Shown here: positions 50,776-59,043 of the stretch, one piece after another
Layout of the letters: each line of letters starts with the position of its first letter
How positions within the stretch are numbered: position 1 is the stretch's first letter
Origin: Actinomycetes bacterium
GTDB taxonomy: Bacteria; Actinomycetota; Coriobacteriia; Coriobacteriales; UBA8131
Direction of reading: 5' to 3'
Assembly (NCBI GenBank): GCA_009787085.1
Contig: WRGR01000040.1
Span: 1 to 64,000 of the forward strand
Length of the DNA stretch: 64,000 nt
Notes under the pieces: generated by a model
Told to the model about the DNA's origin: nothing
What the model saw: only the letters and a program-made list of their open reading frames with translations
The model's database searches: none
Made by a program: the position numbers and the translations under genes

Positions 50776-52293
50776 CTAGACCTCGAAGGACATATTGTCC
50801 ATGAACTGGTCGTTGAACATCGGGTGAGCCGCCAGATCGATCTCCTGGCCGCCCTTTGCCACCTCGGCAAGGCCGGCGCGAGCACTCTCGTTTAGGCAAA
50901 GCTTCACTGCCCCACTCAAGGAACTGTTGCCGATAGCCTGAACACGGCCTTCAAAGCTATGCGGCAGCATCCCGGTAATCAGGGCACTCTGGGGGTTGAG
51001 GTTTTGCCCGAAGCCACCTGCCAAGAATATCTTCTTGGGAATATCGCCGCCCATCACCGCCATGATGATCTCCAAGCCTGTTCTGGTAGCACTTTTGGCC
51101 AATTGGAACTGTCTCAGGTCGCGCTGATTGAAGTACACCTCACCGCTGCCCTCAAGCTCAGGATTCTTGGCCAACACCACTCGGCTGTCCTCAATATCAT
51201 CGTTCATCAGGCCAGTCTCGTCGATCATCTTCTCCCGCACCAGCACGGCCATCAAATCGAGAATACCGGAGCCGCAAATGCTGACAGGAGGGGCAGCACC
51301 GATTGTCTGCAAGTCCCAAGTGCCACCTGCGAATTTGACCACTGAAACCGCGCCACGAGTGCTGCCGGAACCACATTCGATGTTACCGCCTTCAAAGGCC
51401 GGTCCAGCAGCAGTTGATGTGCAGATAACCTTGTCGCCACGCTTGAAAATCATCTCGCCGTTGGTACCCATGTCCATCAGGATGAAATCGTCCTCGGCAC
51501 CAAGTGAAACCAGACCGGCGGTCAAATCGCCGCCAACATAGGCAGAGATGAATGGCACCACGGTACACTCGCAGCTCAAGGTATCCGTCTTGAAGATATC
51601 CTGGTAAGGAGTGTCAATTGCGTAATCATAAGCTGGTGTAAAGGGCACGAAACCAAGCGAGCGACAAGGCAGACCCAAGAGAATATAAGTCATGGTGGTA
51701 TTGCCAGCGATGACCACCCTCTTGACCTGCCCGGCATCGATGCCGCTGTCCTTGACCATGTTGCTGATTGCCTTGTCGATCTGTTTGGTAATCAAAGCCG
51801 AAAGCTCTGATGAGTCATCAAGCGAGCAATTGATGCGGGAAACCACGTCAGCACCATACGGCAACTGTTCATTGAGCGAAGCAAAGGATGCCAGCTCAGT
51901 GCCGGTTTCGACCACCAAGAGCTTACCGACCACGGTAGTCGTACCGATATCGACCGCAATAGCTAAGTCGGAATTGCGAGCATCTTCAACTGCTGAGCGG
52001 TCAACCAGCTCATCAGCACTGGGGCCATCGAAGTCTACTTGGATAGCATAGCCGCTGTCGCTTTCTTGGCTAGGTATCAGGACCTCCATATCGTCCATAA
52101 CGTAAGTACGGCATGCCAAGCGCTTCTTGCCGTTCACGGTGACCCGGCATTTTCCGCAACGGCCAATGCCGCCGCAGTCGGCATGGATCGGAAACTCCTG
52201 TTCCCTGATTATCTCCAGCAAATTCTTGCCGACCTCGACTTCAATTTCCTTGTTCAACTCTGAAAAACTGACTGTTTTCTTCTCTTCAGCCAT
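50776..52293 (-). CDS. RACo/RamA-type corrinoid activation protein (2Fe-2S + ASKHA/DUF4445)
   Basis: N-terminal HADCGGIGRCGKCRV; AIAVDIGTTTVVGKLL; LMDMGTNGEM; ASKHA C-terminus GGFGQNLNPQSALITGMLP. Confidence 0.92.
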   Translation of the reverse strand: MAEEKKTVSFSELNKEIEVEVGKNLLEIIREQEFPIHADCGGIGRCGKCRVTVNGKKRLACRTYVMDDMEVLIPSQESDSGYAIQVDFDGPSADELVDRSAVEDARNSDLAIAVDIGTTTVVGKLLVVETGTELASFASLNEQLPYGADVVSRINCSLDDSSELSALITKQIDKAISNMVKDSGIDAGQVKRVVIAGNTTMTYILLGLPCRSLGFVPFTPAYDYAIDTPYQDIFKTDTLSCECTVVPFISAYVGGDLTAGLVSLGAEDDFILMDMGTNGEMIFKRGDKVICTSTAAGPAFEGGNIECGSGSTRGAVSVVKFAGGTWDLQTIGAAPPVSICGSGILDLMAVLVREKMIDETGLMNDDIEDSRVVLAKNPELEGSGEVYFNQRDLRQFQLAKSATRTGLEIIMAVMGGDIPKKIFLAGGFGQNLNPQSALITGMLPHSFEGRVQAIGNSSLSGAVKLCLNESARAGLAEVAKGGQEIDLAAHPMFNDQFMDNMSFEV

Positions 52294-52452
52294 TGTTGCT
52301 CCTCCGAATCTATGTTCCAGCGTGCTAATAGGATGTTGGGTTTTAAGCCTCTATGAAGTGTATCATTATCGCCGGTCATTATCCTCCATCTTTAAAAGGA
52401 AATCGTCAAAGTAACATATAAAAACCAAAAACTGTAACCCTTGTGTGCTAGT

Positions 52453-52524
52453 TGCAGGGGCGGACTGGAACCGGCACCCTCCGGGCAATGAGCCCCGGCG
52501 AGCTGGCTTGCTGCTCTGCCCTGC
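52453..52524 (-). pseudogene. Degenerate tRNA-fMet(CAT)-like sequence
   Basis: Minus strand GCAGGGCAGAGCAGCAAGCCAGCTCGCCGGGGCTCATTGCCCGGAGGGTGCCGGTTCCAGTCCGCCCCTGC: initiator-like D arm and CTCAT anticodon region, but mismatches and a missing base before the D stem. Confidence 0.5.
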
Positions 52525-53037
52525 GGTGCTGTGGTGCGTCACAATACCCATAGGCGCTTGGATAGACCGGAGGGTTTAACTGGGCGCTCTTTTTTATGAG
52601 CACCAGCGGATGCCTTGTGCAGACTTTGGCGCTCTAGTGTAACGTGGCACTTTCAGCCCATCAATAATCCGGGTTTAGCGTCACATTCTTTTGTTCGGCC
52701 CAAGAAAAGTCAATCAACAATCTGACCTGAGCGGACGCACATTGCGTTCAGCCTGTCGTTGCCATAGGGCAGAATGCCTACTTTGAGGAAAAAGCGACGG
52801 AGAAGACCCCTTTGTCTGACCGATAAAGCCTTCCCCGCCCAACAACGCACGGTTAGGACTGCACAGAGACAGGTGTTATGTTGCGGGCATTCAAACGCAT
52901 TTGCAAGCGATCAGGCACTGGGGGCGCCGAGGACATCGGCCGGGTCGCACTCCAAGCCGCCCCATACGACCCCAGCAGACTCCAATGCCCCGGGCGTAAG
53001 GCTCGGGAGACGATGATGAAGCATGTGGGCTGGAAAG

Positions 53038-53266
53038 GTTGAGAATCACTTCACTATCCCTCTGCTAAACTAGCGCCTACAGCCATAAGGCCCATGTTCT
53101 GGTTGAGAATCACTTCACTATCCCTCTGCTAAACTAGTGCAAGTTGCCCCCTGCGCCTACCCAATGTTGAGAATCACTTCACTATCCCTCTGCTAAACTA
53201 GTGCGTGAGTGGACGCACCCTTGCTAGCTCGTTGAGAATCACTTCACTATCCCTCTGCTAAACTAG
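53038..53266. CRISPR. CRISPR array segment 1: 4 perfect 36-bp repeats, 3 spacers (28, 28, 29 bp)
   Basis: GTTGAGAATCACTTCACTATCCCTCTGCTAAACTAG at 53038, 53102, 53166, 53231. Confidence 0.98.
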
Positions 53267-53441
53267 TATCGAACGCGGCAACGATACCTTGTCCGATGAC
53301 TACCTCTGCATCAAGTATCGTCAAGGATATCAAAGCGGCCTGAGCATCGAATCTGCAAACCCTTCAAAAACAGATCTTAACATACTGCCACTCGCGCTGT
53401 CGCAGCTCATCGACTATCTAGAAGGGAAGGAACAAATATGA
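53267..53441 (+). pseudogene. 5'-truncated ORF starting at the CRISPR repeat junction
   Basis: Frame IERGNDTLSDDYLCIKYRQGYQSGLSIESANPSKTDLNILPLALSQLIDYLEGKEQI*; the nearest in-frame stop is inside the preceding repeat; no ATG. Confidence 0.55.
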
Positions 53442-53776
53442 AACAATGGACAGATTTTATCGCACGTACGAATGCCGGCGGCTGGAGATTGAAAGGAGTT
53501 AGAACCAAAATCGTGTACCATGACGGCATACCAACCCTTGAAACCGAAACCGTAGATACCCTGATCACAACTAGAGGTAAACCTTCTGACAACATCCTGA
53601 AACTCCACATTGATATCAACGTTCCGTATACGCTAGAACAGGAGACCGATAGACGAATCCTAGCAATCCCGATAGATAAGTTTGAGGAGCTAGCAACAGA
53701 AATAGGCGATGTTGACAAAACAGGCCGTCGAATCTATACTATCAGTCCTGATGAAGCGTATAAGAACTATCTGTAG
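53438..53776 (+). CDS. Hypothetical protein (112 aa) embedded in the CRISPR array
   Basis: ATG overlaps the upstream stop (ATGA), RBS GGAAGGA; not recognised. Confidence 0.7.
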   Translation: MKQWTDFIARTNAGGWRLKGVRTKIVYHDGIPTLETETVDTLITTRGKPSDNILKLHIDINVPYTLEQETDRRILAIPIDKFEELATEIGDVDKTGRRIYTISPDEAYKNYL

Positions 53777-53791
53777 AGGAAGGAGCAAGTC

Positions 53792-54019
53792 ATAGAGCTG
53801 ATAGTCGCAGCAGTCATTGTAGGTGCGTTGGTCGTTGCCTTTAGAGACTTAGCCAGATGCAAGACAAAAGGCAACGACGACCCGGTTGCTTGGGAGTTTA
53901 CGAATGCAGGTAAACGCAAGACCAACGAGTGGTATAAACAGTCAATGTCTGCTAAAGAATTTAACGAATTGCTAAAATCCGGTGTCATCAAGCGAAAGGA
54001 CAATGACGACTGCGATTAG
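53792..54019 (+). CDS. Hypothetical small single-TM protein embedded in the CRISPR array
   Basis: AAGGAG then ...ELIVAAVIVGALVVAFRDLARCKTKGNDDPVAWEFTNAGKRKTNEWYKQSMSAKEFNELLKSGVIKRKDNDDCD*; start codon non-standard or eroded (ATA); stop abuts the next repeat. Confidence 0.5.
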   Translation: MELIVAAVIVGALVVAFRDLARCKTKGNDDPVAWEFTNAGKRKTNEWYKQSMSAKEFNELLKSGVIKRKDNDDCD

Positions 54020-54759
54020 GTTGAGAATCACTTCACTATCCCTCTGCTAAACTAGTTTGACAGCTTGCCAGCTAGCTTGAAAAGTTGAGAATCACTTCAC
54101 TATCCCTCTGCTAAACTAGTTAAACAGGGGTCTTTACTGCTGGGAGGTTGAGAATCACTTCACTATCCCTCTGCTAAACTAGATAGAAGGTTATTTGCCT
54201 ATCGGCTCATGTTGAGAATCACTTCACTATCCCTCTGCTAAACTAGAACGGAGCTAGGCACCTTCGTTGATAACGTTGAGAATCACTTCACTATCCCTCT
54301 GCTAAACTAGTGAACCCTTTGACCGACGGCTCAGACAAGGTTGAGAATCACTTCACTATCCCTCTGCTAAACTAGACCTACCTTTGCTTTCTGTTTGACA
54401 ACAGTTGAGAATCACTTCACTATCCCTCTGCTAAACTAGGGATTCCTTATGCCTTAGAACAACTCATGTTGAGAATCACTTCACTATCCCTCTGCTAAAC
54501 TAGACGGGCTAAGCTCGTTTGCTATCTCACAGGTTGAGAATCACTTCACTATCCCTCTGCTAAACTAGTATCGTTGATAACCCCTTGACGAAATCTGTTG
54601 AGAATCACTTCACTATCCCTCTGCTAAACTAGAACCACGCAACAATCAATCAAAACGCTGGTTGAGAATCACTTCACTATCCCTCTGCTAAACTAGATTA
54701 ACGCGGCTAGACGAAGCGTTTGAGTTGAGAATCACTTCACTATCCCTCTGCTAAACTAG
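54020..54759. CRISPR. CRISPR array segment 2: 12 perfect 36-bp repeats, 11 spacers of 27-29 bp
   Basis: Same repeat, same orientation, at 54020, 54084, 54147, 54211, 54275, 54340, 54404, 54468, 54533, 54597, 54661, 54724. Confidence 0.98.
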
Positions 54760-54915
54760 CTGCGTTACCTCGGGTATGCGGTTTTGGGGAGTAAGCCCGT
54801 TCGGACATCACCTATTCTATGCCATACCCGAACGGGCGGGTGGCATCATTGCACACCAGCAGGAGGCCACCATGGCCACGGCCCCGTCGAAGCGCTGTCG
54901 GAACAAACAGCAGCC

Positions 54916-55962
54916 CTATCGTGCCGCCCTCTGCTGTGGGCCTTTGCCCGTTGCTTGGTTCCGTGAGGCCGCCTCGGCTTGCGCCCCCTTGTCTTCCAAG
55001 GACATCTGCCGGCAATCAGCGACCCCCTTATTGCCTTTCTGCTTATCGTGAATCGGGGCCAGGACCTCGGACACAGACAAGTCCATCATCCTTAAATAGT
55101 ATTCCCGGCGGGCCTCGGACATTACTTTTATTCCGTTAAACTCGACCGGGACCTCGTCGAAGATAGCCTGGACCACATCCTTGTCCCAGCGGCCAACAAT
55201 CCTGCTTACCGCCTCTATGGCGGCACCGTCTCCGGTATTCCTCAAAAACTCGGCTGGCTTGATGTGGTGCCCTTTTTCATCCAAATAAGCATTGGTGAAC
55301 ACCTCATATGCATCCTGCCTTATCAGGGCAGGGTCGTTGATCCTATGCTCAAAGGTCGTATCCGCACGTTTATTGCTAAAAGCATTGCCGTTGTCAAAAA
55401 CCGGCGCCAAGCCGATATGGCGGTAGTCGGCATCTTGCAGTATGCCCCAATTGGTGTTGTTGCGGTCGTTGTTGTGGATGATGAAATCGATGACGAACAT
55501 ATCCCAGAACCGTTGCTCGATGTCCCCGGCCGCCTTGCCTGCCTCAGAAAGCTCGATGACCCTCAATATCTCAGACAAGTCTGTCCCTGATCCAGATGTG
55601 ACGTCATCGCCCATTGAGGGCAGATAGCTGTTCTTTATGCTCTTAAAATCGGTAAAGCGCAGGCCTTGGCGCTCAAAGTCCTTGCACGCGACGACGAGCC
55701 TGCCGTCACGGACTCCCAGCATGGTCTCATGCACAGGCACACGCAAGGCCGCATATATCTTTGATCCGAGGTACTCGCTGAGCGGGCTTGAGGTATATGA
55801 CACCTGTGGACTCTTCAGGCCTTTGGTCGTTTTCGGGAATTTCAACAACCATCGCTCTGAGCCGATGTCTATGCCGAGTTTCTGCCCTGCGTCGCCGGCA
55901 TAGTACTTGTTGTTCTTTGGATGCTTGTTGAAATCCACTATGAAGCCTTCTGCCACGCTCAT
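54916..55962 (-). CDS. HipA-like / CtkA-family Ser/Thr kinase
   Basis: GDAGQKLGIDIGSERWLLKFP; catalytic DFIIHNNDRNNTNWGIL; PVFDNGNAF; no HipB neighbour. Confidence 0.85.
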   Translation of the reverse strand: MSVAEGFIVDFNKHPKNNKYYAGDAGQKLGIDIGSERWLLKFPKTTKGLKSPQVSYTSSPLSEYLGSKIYAALRVPVHETMLGVRDGRLVVACKDFERQGLRFTDFKSIKNSYLPSMGDDVTSGSGTDLSEILRVIELSEAGKAAGDIEQRFWDMFVIDFIIHNNDRNNTNWGILQDADYRHIGLAPVFDNGNAFSNKRADTTFEHRINDPALIRQDAYEVFTNAYLDEKGHHIKPAEFLRNTGDGAAIEAVSRIVGRWDKDVVQAIFDEVPVEFNGIKVMSEARREYYLRMMDLSVSEVLAPIHDKQKGNKGVADCRQMSLEDKGAQAEAASRNQATGKGPQQRAAR

Positions 55963-56399
55963 CGGCGCCTAATCTCCTTGTAATCGAATTGGCCCACTGG
56001 TTTTTGTGAATGCTTGCACCCTTTGGGCTTGTTGGACCCAAAACAAACCGAAGGGCGGCCCATCAATGCCCAACAGGATACCACCGTGGCGGCGGGGCCG
56101 TCAAACGCCGGGAAACTCCTTCATTGCCCGGCGGCTCGGGAGAAAAAACTTGTCTCTGTCAAACCGGCGTCGACACCGCCCGCAGGGCCTTGGATGGCGG
56201 GGCGGCGGCCGGCTGCTTTCACTTCCTTACTTTCTTTCACTTCTTTACCTCTCTTTCCCTATATCTTCTTTATCACTTGTGCTATAACGCAGCTATTCCC
56301 ATTCATCGCCCCAAGCCACATTCGGCAAAGATCGACCCGAGGTTCTGGACGTCGTCGCTGGGGGAGTGCAGCCTAGCCGCACACCACCTCTTCGGCGCA

Positions 56400-56537
56400 C
56401 TGCTGTCCATGTGCGACAGCGCCGGTAACGCCGATGCGTCCACCACGCTCAACCTGTACGCCGGTGCACTCCCCGACAACGACGCAAGGGCCGCAGAGGC
56501 CATCGGCGGCATACTCTCTGCCCCAAGGGAGTGACGA
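56400..56537 (+). pseudogene. C-terminal remnant of a tyrosine recombinase/integrase
   Basis: ADASTTLNLYAGALPDNDARAAEAIGGILSAPRE* matches the typical phage integrase C-terminal tail; catalytic core absent; next to tRNA-Thr. Confidence 0.6.
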
Positions 56538-56648
56538 ATCCATGATGACGGAACATTGTACCAGCTCTGTACCAGTCGGCCATTTTTAGCTCTGAAAGAA
56601 ACAGGCCAGCGACCTTGAAAACAGCCTCTGACCTGCGTTTTTATCTGG

Positions 56649-56720
56649 AGCCAATGACAGGACTCGAACCTGCAACCGCCTGATTACAAATCAGATGCGC
56701 TACCGTTGCGCCACATTGGC
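56649..56720 (-). tRNA. tRNA-Thr (TGT)
   Basis: GCCAATGTGGCGCAACGGTAGCGCATCTGATTTGTAATCAGGCGGTTGCAGGTTCGAGTCCTGTCATTGGCT; complete cloverleaf, anticodon TGT. Confidence 0.95.
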
Positions 56721-56882
56721 TCAAGCAGTTAGTTTAACTGAAAATACCTTCCAAGATAATCCCTTGCATCATCTAATATTATATGATATATAATATTATT
56801 GTCAATGTAAGCGGGGCAAGATGTCCCGATATGATGACATGGCCTTTACCGTCCATTAATAAGCCGTATCCCCTAGAAGGAG

Positions 56883-57203
56883 GTGTGCATTTTGAGTTTT
56901 CCGATCTCAGCCGCTTTACTTGATGCCTGTGTGCTTGCCCAACTGTCTACCAAGGACAGCTATGGTTATGAGGTCACCCAGGAGTTGAGTAGCCGTCTGC
57001 GGGTTTCTGAGTCGACCATCTATCCTGTGCTCAGGCGCCTACAAACCACAGGCCAGCTCTCCACCTATGATCAGCCTTTTCAAGGCCGCATGCGCCGCTA
57101 TTACTCCTTGAGCGACCAAGGTGCTGTTCAGCTGGAGAACTACCGGGCAGACTGGAAACAGTTCTCAAGCAACATCAACAAAATACTGGAAAAGGAGAAG
57201 TAA
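56883..57203 (+). CDS. PadR-family transcriptional regulator
   Basis: LAQLSTKDSYGYEVTQELSSRLRVSESTIYPVLRRLQTTGQL...RRYYSLSDQG. Confidence 0.93.
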   Translation: MCILSFPISAALLDACVLAQLSTKDSYGYEVTQELSSRLRVSESTIYPVLRRLQTTGQLSTYDQPFQGRMRRYYSLSDQGAVQLENYRADWKQFSSNINKILEKEK

Positions 57204-57958
57204 TGGATACCAGTAGCTATCTCTCTCAACTTGAGGCTCTGCTTAGTGGGCTGCCGTCGGTTGAGCGTCAAAATGCCGTCGCCTACTATGCCGAATACCT
57301 GCTGGACGCCGGTGCGGAGGACAGCGCAGCTGCTGTTCGGGTCCTAGGCACACCGGAAAGCCTAGCAGCGCAAATCAAGGCGGATGTAGCGATGAGCGAC
57401 ATTGATCCGGCTGCATGGCAGACAAGCTTTGACAGCCTCGCTCCGGGATCGGGCCTAGGGATGCCCCCGGCAGCTTCACCTGCAGCAAACTACACCGCCA
57501 CGCCAGAGTGCGCGGTGCCCTCACCTAACCAAGCCTCCCCTGCCCCTGAAAAGAAGCGGTCGACAGCCCGCACGATCCTGATTGTGATTTTGGCTATTTT
57601 CGCTTTACCTATTGGGGCACCGCTGGCCATAGCTATTATCGCCTTGGCTTTCTCACTGATAATCACGATCGGTGCCGTTCTATTATCGATACTCGTAGCC
57701 GGGCTATCGGTCGGGCTAGCCGCCTTGGCCACCATTATTGGTGGCTCTATGCTGCTGTTTGAGAGTTGGCCGCATGGGCTTTTTCTGATTGGCGCTGGAC
57801 TGATAGTCCTTTCCCTCTCGCTGCTCTTTGATATGGGCGTGTTCCACTTAATACGCCTAGCACTCAAGGGTATTGCCCGGATGTTTAACGCCATCCGTAA
57901 AAAACTGAGCAAGCGGACACAGCTAAGCTCAAAGAACTTGGAGGCCAACCATGTCTAA
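57203..57958 (+). CDS. DUF1700-family membrane protein
   Basis: YLSQLEALLSGLPSVERQNAVAYYAEYLLDAG, VRVLGTPESLAAQIKAD, C-terminal TMs. Confidence 0.88.
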   Translation: MDTSSYLSQLEALLSGLPSVERQNAVAYYAEYLLDAGAEDSAAAVRVLGTPESLAAQIKADVAMSDIDPAAWQTSFDSLAPGSGLGMPPAASPAANYTATPECAVPSPNQASPAPEKKRSTARTILIVILAIFALPIGAPLAIAIIALAFSLIITIGAVLLSILVAGLSVGLAALATIIGGSMLLFESWPHGLFLIGAGLIVLSLSLLFDMGVFHLIRLALKGIARMFNAIRKKLSKRTQLSSKNLEANHV

Positions 57959-58895
57959 GGCAGTTAAGGTCATCCTGATTGTTGCTGCGTCCTGTATGGC
58001 ATGCGGCATTGTTATGGCAGGCATCGGATTGGCTTGGGGCGGTTTTACGCGTTCTTACTCGATTTTCTGGCAAGACGGCTTGCGTGTTGTCACCCCTGCC
58101 AGTTACCGAATGCAAGATTTCTCTCAAGCTTTCGAGAGGTCAGAACGGCTGACAATTCGCGCTGATGCCTGCACACTGCAGTTCGTCCAAGACAGCAAAT
58201 ACAGTGTTTCCGGACACTATGACCCGACCTTTTGGGATTTGGATATTGACCAGACATCTGAGGGTATCCAAGTCAAACTGACTCCTAAATCCAACTATCT
58301 CGGAAACGTCAATTTCGGCATTATTGGGGCTCACGACAACGCGACGGCCAATCTGGTGATCGGATATCCGGACAAAGCACCTCCTGACAGTATCGACATA
58401 ACCACCAATGCCGCCAGCCTTGACCTTACGAGCATTGTTGGCAACTCGGTTTCGCTGAGTTCCAACGCTGCATCCGTGCATGTTGGACAGTTGGACTGCC
58501 AACATCTGAGCCTGAGCATGAATGCCGGCTCAATGGACTTCAACAACCTGAATGCCAGCAAGTCAGCGAGCATTGACTTGAACGCGGGCAGTTTTGAAGC
58601 CAAGAATTCCGCCTTGAGCAATTTGGACTTCGATATGAAGGCCGGATCATCACGCATCCAAGGCATCTTGCTAGGCGATAACTACGTCCATGTCTCTGCC
58701 GGGTCGGCTGATTTTGATTTGGCGCAACCCAAGAGCAACCTAAACATCACCGGCACTGCCAATGCCGGCAGCCTCACCATCAACGGGCTGCGTCCTAGGG
58801 AAAGCGACAACAACGCCAACCAAGGGCCCAATGCCGGCTTGACTAATGTCACGGCCACGGTAAACATGGGTTCGGTAGACATTATGACCCGCTAG
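57951..58895 (+). CDS. DUF4097-family beta-helix-like protein
   Basis: N-terminal TM and DUF4097-like repeats (IDLNAGSFEAKNSALSNLDFDMKAGSS). Confidence 0.85.
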   Translation: MSKAVKVILIVAASCMACGIVMAGIGLAWGGFTRSYSIFWQDGLRVVTPASYRMQDFSQAFERSERLTIRADACTLQFVQDSKYSVSGHYDPTFWDLDIDQTSEGIQVKLTPKSNYLGNVNFGIIGAHDNATANLVIGYPDKAPPDSIDITTNAASLDLTSIVGNSVSLSSNAASVHVGQLDCQHLSLSMNAGSMDFNNLNASKSASIDLNAGSFEAKNSALSNLDFDMKAGSSRIQGILLGDNYVHVSAGSADFDLAQPKSNLNITGTANAGSLTINGLRPRESDNNANQGPNAGLTNVTATVNMGSVDIMTR

Positions 58896-59043
58896 GAAGG
58901 TGCCGGTTAAGTCACACTTCCATCCCACACGACTCCCGAGCTGCAATTTTTCTCCCTGCTGATCAGGGGAAAGATTGCCGGTCAAACCGACAATGACTGC
59001 AGTTTGGGATTGATCGGCATCTCCCTAGGGAGATGCTTCCCTA
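58892..59043. repeat. Palindromic intergenic repeat, copy 3
   Basis: ctaggaaggtgccggtt ... caatttttctccctgctgatcaggggaaagattg ... gatcggcatctccctaggg...gcttcccta. Confidence 0.7.

Noticed and set aside
52774-53016. 80-aa + ORF before the array
   Set aside because: No RBS or recognisable domain; low-complexity basic composition.
52525-53037. tracrRNA or leader upstream of the CRISPR
   Set aside because: No anti-repeat to GTTGAGAATCAC.../CTAGTTTAGCAG and no AT-rich leader; best partial resemblance (ctagtgtaacgtggc) is too weak.
56006-56376. Three overlapping + frames upstream of the integrase tail
   Set aside because: Only the C-terminal segment in the 56534 frame shows integrase-like residues; the N-terminal parts look non-coding or decayed.
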